From: JALOLG01 sp035557475
Lineage (GTDB): Bacteria > Actinomycetota > Acidimicrobiia > Acidimicrobiales > Ilumatobacteraceae
Length of the DNA stretch: 29,949 nucleotides
Direction of reading: 5' to 3'
Assembly (NCBI GenBank): GCA_035557475.1
Contig: DATMDV010000322.1
Location: 1 to 29,949, forward strand
Part shown: positions 25,906 to 29,949 of the stretch, piece after piece
Layout: each line of letters starts with the position of its first letter
Position numbering within the stretch: the first letter of the stretch is position 1
Notes under the pieces: generated by a model
The model's input: only the letters and a program-made list of their open reading frames with translations
Told to the model about the DNA's origin: nothing
The model's database searches: none
Program-made: the position numbers and the translations under genes

Positions 25906-26672
25906 GACGGCTTCCCTGCGTGTGTCTCGCGGTAGTACGCGGCGTGGGTCAGGCCCGAGGCCGCCGCCTCGTCGATCACGACCGTGACGTGCGGATGCAG
26001 CTGGAGGATCGACGCCGGGCAACTCGCGGTGAGCGGCCCCTCGACCGCGGCGGCGATGGGAGGAGCCTTCCCCACCCCGCACGCGATGAGCACGAGGTGC
26101 CGCGCGTCGCCGATCGTGGCGAGGCCCTGTGTCATCACATGACGCGGGACCGCGTCGAGGTTGGCGAAGAAGCGGGCGTTGTCGGCCCGCGTGGCGGCGG
26201 TCAGTGTCTTGATGCGAGTGCGCGAACGCAGCGACGAACCGGGCTCGTTGAAACCGACGTGGCCATCACTGCCGATACCGAGCAACTGCACGTCGACGCC
26301 GCCCAGTTCCGTGAGTAGCGCCTCGTACCGCCGGCCGGCCTCCGCCAGATCTTGGGTGTCGACATCCGGGGCGTGGACGTGCTCGACGGGCAGGTCGACG
26401 TGCTCGACGAGTTGCTCGTGCACGAAGCGCCGGTAGCGCTGGGGATGATCCGCCGGCAGACCGACGTACTCGTCGAGCAACACGGCATGCGCGCCGGCGA
26501 ATGTGATGCGTCCGGCGCAGAACGCTTCGACGAGACGGCGGTAGGTGATGACCGGCGAGCTCCCGGTCGCCACGCCGATCACGCACGCGGGCTTGGTGCC
26601 GAGCAATCGCTCGACGATGCCGGCGGCGATCGCACTGGCCGCCTCGGCGTCGGCGACGATCACGACTTCCAA
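25890..26672 (-). CDS. nagB: Glucosamine-6-phosphate deaminase
   Basis: A 260-residue enzyme converting glucosamine-6-phosphate to fructose-6-phosphate and ammonia. Motifs: ATGSSP (35-40) phosphate loop, LDEYVG (66-71) with Asp67, and GIGSDGHVGFNEPG (132-145) with Asp136, His138 and Glu143, equal to the catalytic Asp141/His143/Glu148 of E. coli NagB. The start is TTG 26672: it gives the family N-terminus MEVVIV, and a perfect AGGAGG (26680-26685) stands 7 nt before it. The longer frame is spurious. It overlaps the end of nagA by 13 bp and the start of the hexosaminidase by 16 bp. The E. coli-type allosteric site cannot be judged by eye. Confidence 0.95.
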   Translation of the reverse strand: MEVVIVADAEAASAIAAGIVERLLGTKPACVIGVATGSSPVITYRRLVEAFCAGRITFAGAHAVLLDEYVGLPADHPQRYRRFVHEQLVEHVDLPVEHVHAPDVDTQDLAEAGRRYEALLTELGGVDVQLLGIGSDGHVGFNEPGSSLRSRTRIKTLTAATRADNARFFANLDAVPRHVMTQGLATIGDARHLVLIACGVGKAPPIAAAVEGPLTASCPASILQLHPHVTVVIDEAAASGLTHAAYYRETHAGKPSWQHY

Positions 26673-27835
26673 CGCGATGCCTCCTCGTCGGCGAGGTACT
26701 CGAGCGCACCGCCGACGAACGTGGCGACGACGCGCAGCCCGGGGTCGAGCACGGTGACATCGGCCCGCTTGCCCGCTTCGAGTGATCCCCGATCGTCGAG
26801 GCCCAACAGACGCGATGGCGTCGTGGTGACGGTCGCCACGGCCTCGGCCGCGGTGCACCCCGTGAACGCCACGAGGTTGCGCACCGCTTGATCGAGCGCG
26901 AGGTCACTGCCGGCAAGCGTGCCATCGGACGTCCGGACTCCGGCCGACGAGACGTCGATGTCGATCTCGCCGAGCCGGCGACGTCCGGGGGCGAGACCGA
27001 GCACCGCCGTCGCGTCGGTGACGAGCATCAGTCGCGCGGGGCCGAGCGCCTGCCATGCCACGCGCACCACCAGCGGGTCGACGTGGATCCCGTCGCAGAT
27101 CAGCCCGGCGATCAACGAGTCGTCGGCGAGGGCCACTCCGATCGGGCCCGGCGCCCGGTGACCGAACGGCGCCATCGCGTTGAAGAGGTGGGTCACGGCC
27201 GTCGCGCCGAGGCGTTTGGCGTGCAACACGCACTCGGCCGTGGCGTCGGTGTGTCCGATCGACACCACGACTCCGTCGCCGACCAGCTGACTGATCGCGT
27301 CGATCGCGCCCGGCAGCTCCGGCGCGATCGTGACCATCACCACGCCGGCGTCGCGTGTCCACCCGTCGATCACCGCCGACGACGGAAGCTCGAGCCATTG
27401 CTCCGGATGGGCGCCACGACGCGTGGGGGCGAGCATTGGGCCCTCGAGGTGCAGACCGACCGCGACCGCGCCGCCAGTAACCGCGAGTTCAGTCGCCAGC
27501 GCGACGGCGCGTCGACGAGGGGAGCACGTGATGACCGTCGGCAGGAACGCCGTCACGCCGTAGCGGGTGATCTCGGCGCCGAGCTCACCGATCCGTTCCG
27601 GCTCGGCAGTGACGTCGATGCCGTGGGCGCCGTTGATCTGGGCGTCGATGAAGCCCGCTGAAACGATCAGGCCCTGGGCGTCGAAGTGGCGGTCGGAACC
27701 CTCGGTTGTCGAACCGTCTTTTCGGACGGCGCCGATCAGCGGGCCGTCGAACACGACGTCGCCGACACCTGCCTGCGCTCCGGCGACGATGACATCGCCG
27801 CCGATGATCGCCGTCGAGCCGGCGTGCCGACTCAT
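26660..27835 (-). CDS. nagA: N-acetylglucosamine-6-phosphate deacetylase
   Basis: A 391-residue amidohydrolase that removes acetate from GlcNAc-6-phosphate, the step before NagB. Motifs: GFIDAQINGAHGID (61-74), GLHLEGP (127-133) with metal ligand Glu131, SIGHTDA (192-198) with His195, THLFNAM (215-221) with His216, ICDGIHVD (246-253) and the catalytic Asp274 in LVTDA. The first metal site's H-x-H is absent, as is normal for NagA. ATG 27835 overlaps the stop of the ROK kinase (ATGA), and its own end overlaps nagB by 13 bp, so the kinase, deacetylase and deaminase are translated in pathway order. Confidence 0.95.
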   Translation of the reverse strand: MSRHAGSTAIIGGDVIVAGAQAGVGDVVFDGPLIGAVRKDGSTTEGSDRHFDAQGLIVSAGFIDAQINGAHGIDVTAEPERIGELGAEITRYGVTAFLPTVITCSPRRRAVALATELAVTGGAVAVGLHLEGPMLAPTRRGAHPEQWLELPSSAVIDGWTRDAGVVMVTIAPELPGAIDAISQLVGDGVVVSIGHTDATAECVLHAKRLGATAVTHLFNAMAPFGHRAPGPIGVALADDSLIAGLICDGIHVDPLVVRVAWQALGPARLMLVTDATAVLGLAPGRRRLGEIDIDVSSAGVRTSDGTLAGSDLALDQAVRNLVAFTGCTAAEAVATVTTTPSRLLGLDDRGSLEAGKRADVTVLDPGLRVVATFVGGALEYLADEEASRWKS

Positions 27836-28839
27836 CCCGCCACCGCTGCCGCCGCGGCCTGGCGCGCCGCGAGCACGGCTCCCAGCTCACCAACGGGACT
27901 GCCGCGGGGCACGAGTCGCACCCGGTCACCGAGGCGGAGTGTGGCGAGCAACGGTGATCGCCCGGCTTCCGTCGCCAGCCACCGTCGCAACTCGCGCATC
28001 AACGGGTCACCGAGCTCACCGACACCACCGCCGAGGGCGACGACGTCGACGTCGAGCGTCAGCACGACGAGCCGGATCGTCGAGCCGATCGCGGCAACCA
28101 GGTCGTCGCGCACGCCGACGGCCACGGCGTCGCCGCGATCGGCGGCGTCCCAGAGGGCGGCCGCGCCGTGCGGGCCCCATCGTTCGGCGATCGCGCCCCC
28201 TGAACCCAGCGTCTCCGCACATCCCCGCTGGCCGCACGAGCACAACGGGCCATCGCTACGCACCGGGACGTGACCCACCTCGCCCGCCATGCCGATCGAC
28301 CCGCGGTGGATCTTGCCGTCGAGCACCAGACCCGCCGCCAGCCCGGTGCCGATGCTGAGGTAGGCGAGACTCGACGGAGGGGAAACGGCGAGGACGGCGG
28401 CGGCGCCGAGCGCCCCGGCGTTGACGTCGTTCTCGACGTGGACCGCACAGCCGACCCGATTCGCGAGGTCGGCGCCGAACGGCGTCGGCGCATCGATGCC
28501 GAGGTTGAGCGCATTGCGCACGGATCCGTCGGTGACGTCGACACGACCGGGGATCCCGACCGCGACGATGCCGACACCCGCCATCGTGCGCTGCCCGTCA
28601 GGCACGCCACCGCTGAGCACCCCGGCGACGAGCGCGGCCACCGCATCCACCATCGCCGCCGGTCCGCGCGGCGTGGCGATCGCCCGGCGGGCCAACAGCG
28701 TGTCCGATGTGTCGAACGCGGCGACCCGGGTGGTGGTCGCCCCGATGTCGACTCCGATCGCCGCGACGTCGACATCGCCCGGCACGTCACCCGGCACGCC
28801 GTCGGGCAGCGCGGCCCCGGCGGTCGGCGCCCCCGTCAA
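27832..28839 (-). CDS. ROK-family sugar kinase (probable N-acetylglucosamine kinase)
   Basis: A 335-residue kinase of the ROK family. Motifs: IGVDIGATTTRVAAFD (28-43) for ATP phosphate, GIPGRVD (95-101), VENDVNAGALGAA (135-147) with catalytic base Asp138, YLSIGTGLAAGLVLDGKI, GEVGH (186-190) and the zinc cluster CSCGQRGCAE (200-209). There is no N-terminal DNA-binding domain, so it is an enzyme and not a ROK repressor. Its place between sugar permeases and nagA implies GlcNAc phosphorylation, required when sugar enters by an ABC system instead of a PTS. I chose TTG 28839, which overlaps the permease stop (TTGA); GTG 28797 and GTG 28785 are alternatives and would remove a Pro/Gly-rich lead. Confidence 0.9.
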   Translation of the reverse strand: MTGAPTAGAALPDGVPGDVPGDVDVAAIGVDIGATTTRVAAFDTSDTLLARRAIATPRGPAAMVDAVAALVAGVLSGGVPDGQRTMAGVGIVAVGIPGRVDVTDGSVRNALNLGIDAPTPFGADLANRVGCAVHVENDVNAGALGAAAVLAVSPPSSLAYLSIGTGLAAGLVLDGKIHRGSIGMAGEVGHVPVRSDGPLCSCGQRGCAETLGSGGAIAERWGPHGAAALWDAADRGDAVAVGVRDDLVAAIGSTIRLVVLTLDVDVVALGGGVGELGDPLMRELRRWLATEAGRSPLLATLRLGDRVRLVPRGSPVGELGAVLAARQAAAAAVAG

Positions 28840-29660
28840 CCCTTCACCGCGCCCGCGGTGAGGCCCGCCGTCACCTTGCGTTGGACGATGAGGAAGAACA
28901 CGATGACCGGGATCGCCATCACCGTCGAGCCCGCCATCACGCCACCCCAGTCGGTGCCGCGGGCTCCTTCGTTGAACTCCTGCAACCACACCGGAAGCGT
29001 CTTCGAACCCGGACGCTGCATGATCACGAGGGCGAAGATGAACTCGTTCCACGCCTGGATCAGCGCGAACACGCCGGTCGCGACCAGCCCGGGCGCGACG
29101 AGCGGCAGTGTGACGCGGCGGAACGCACCGAACCGGCTGGCGCCGTCGACCATGGCCGCTTCCTCGAGCTCGAACGGAACACCCTCGACGAAGCCGCGGA
29201 GCGTCCAGATCGTGAACGGCAGGACGAACACGAGATAGGTGAGCGACAGACCGACCACGGTGTTGATCAGCTGCCAACCGTCGAGGACGCGGAACATCGA
29301 CACGATCAACGCTTCGGCGGGCACCATCTGCACCACCAGCACCGTAACGAGCAGCGCGGTGCGGCCACGGAAACGGAACCGTGAGATCGCGACGGCGGCG
29401 AGGAAGGCCACGACCAAGGCGACCGACACGGTGATCGCGGTCACGATCAGGCTGTTCTTGGTGGCGGTCCAGAAGAAGTCGCGCTCGAACACCTTGCGGT
29501 AGTTGTTGAGCGTCCCCGGGAACGGGATGAAGGACGGATCGGGGCTCTGGATGTCGATGCCGCGACGGAACGACGTCAACACCATCCAGTACACCGGGAA
29601 CAGCGCGATCGCGGCGACGAGCAGGCCGGTGAGGTTGAGGGCGATCCGGCGTGGTTTCAT
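28836..29660 (-). CDS. Sugar ABC transporter permease (MalG/DasC type)
   Basis: A 274-residue inner-membrane permease with six hydrophobic segments (about 9-29, 68-92, 101-121, 133-155, 188-212, 242-260). The EAA loop that contacts the ATPase is clear: ELEEAAMVDGASRFGAFRRVTLPL (164-187). The C-terminal end K-V-T-A-G-L-T-A-G-A-V-K-G is the typical MalG-class finish. Its start overlaps the preceding permease's stop (ATGA, 29657-29660) and its stop overlaps the ROK start. With the nag genes it likely imports GlcNAc or chitobiose. The ATPase is not in the window; actinobacterial systems of this kind often share one encoded elsewhere. Confidence 0.94.
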   Translation of the reverse strand: MKPRRIALNLTGLLVAAIALFPVYWMVLTSFRRGIDIQSPDPSFIPFPGTLNNYRKVFERDFFWTATKNSLIVTAITVSVALVVAFLAAVAISRFRFRGRTALLVTVLVVQMVPAEALIVSMFRVLDGWQLINTVVGLSLTYLVFVLPFTIWTLRGFVEGVPFELEEAAMVDGASRFGAFRRVTLPLVAPGLVATGVFALIQAWNEFIFALVIMQRPGSKTLPVWLQEFNEGARGTDWGGVMAGSTVMAIPVIVFFLIVQRKVTAGLTAGAVKG

Positions 29661-29949
29661 GAGATGTTGTCCTGTTTGAACATCGATCGCAGGTAGCCGA
29701 GGGTGAGGATGCACATCAAGACCATCATCAAGAGCGCGGCCGCAGCGCCCACGCCGTAGTCGCTCTGGCCGATCGACAGCTGGTACGTGTAGACACCGAG
29801 CAGGTTGGTGTCGCGGGAGATGCCGCCGGCCGACTGCAGCACGTAGATCTGGGTGAACACCCGGAAGTCCCACAGCGTGGACAGCGCGACGAGGATCATC
29901 AGGATCGGCTTGAGCATCGGGACGATGATGTAGCGGAACCGCGCCACGG
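29657..29949 (-). CDS. Sugar ABC transporter permease (MalF/DasB type), C-terminal part only
   Basis: The window edge cuts this gene: the frame is open to base 29949 and its start lies beyond. The visible residues begin in the EAA loop (ARFRYIIVPMLKPI), continue with a membrane segment (LMILVALSTLWDFRVFTQIYVL), the periplasmic loop with TNLLGVYTYQ, and a last segment (AAALLMMVLMCILTLGYL) before FKQDNIS. This is the usual end of a MalF-class permease and partners the next gene, overlapping it by 4 bp. A solute-binding protein gene probably precedes it outside the window. Confidence 0.92.
   Translation of the reverse strand, partial: VARFRYIIVPMLKPILMILVALSTLWDFRVFTQIYVLQSAGGISRDTNLLGVYTYQLSIGQSDYGVGAAAALLMMVLMCILTLGYLRSMFKQDNIS

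Noticed and set aside
28797..29949. DasR-type operator for the amino-sugar operon
   Set aside because: No clear site was seen between the genes, which overlap throughout; any promoter lies beyond the right edge.

Overview
The window is high-GC DNA with many GTG/TTG starts, an actinobacterial HspR (HAIR) operator, a CCA-encoding tRNA-Cys and Thr-rich lipoproteins. This points to an actinobacterium, most likely of the Acidimicrobiia (Ilumatobacter-like). That placement is inferred from style and gene content, as no marker gene is present. No transposase, phage gene or CRISPR array was seen.

Region 1 (43-7550, + strand) is the most unusual part. Six closely spaced genes encode an ATP-grasp ligase, a peptidase S51/class I amidotransferase-like protein, an enterochelin-esterase-like hydrolase with an N-terminal beta domain, a second unrelated ATP-grasp protein, a second small serine esterase, and a COG2170 (GCS2/YbdK-like) carboxylate-amine ligase fused to two CBS domains. 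Three ATP-dependent amide-forming enzymes with three hydrolases, and no NRPS, transporter or regulator, suggest a cytoplasmic route to an unknown peptide-like small molecule, possibly under nucleotide control through the CBS pair.

Region 2 (7657-9681, +) holds an NTF2-like protein, a short-chain dehydrogenase and a MOSC protein. Region 3 (9787-11406, -) is a two-gene unit: a papain/C39-like cysteine protease and, 3 bp downstream, a small protein that by eye resembles the protease's own N-terminal domain, an arrangement like SpeB/Spi. Region 4 (11538-15270) has an AraC regulator beside a DHFR/RibD-like reductase, a small basic protein, a two-domain GNAT protein and an uncharacterised multi-pass membrane protein.

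Region 5 (15295-17384) looks rearranged. A well-formed MerR-type promoter (19-bp spacer with a palindrome) points into a PadR regulator that lacks its DNA-binding half. Next come an MFS exporter, a small ORF of unknown nature and tRNA-Cys(GCA). Region 6 (17484-23990) carries a putative lipoprotein, an acyl-CoA synthetase-like enzyme, lon with a HAIR operator, a Thr-rich lipoprotein and a CGNR zinc-finger regulator.

Region 7 (23977 to the window end, -) is an amino-sugar operon read from the right edge: two sugar ABC permeases (the first cut by the window), a ROK kinase, nagA, nagB and a cytoplasmic GH20 hexosaminidase. Every junction overlaps by 4 to 16 bp. Together they would import chitobiose/GlcNAc oligomers, cleave them inside the cell, phosphorylate GlcNAc, deacetylate it and deaminate it to fructose-6-phosphate. 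The operon's promoter and solute-binding protein lie outside the window.
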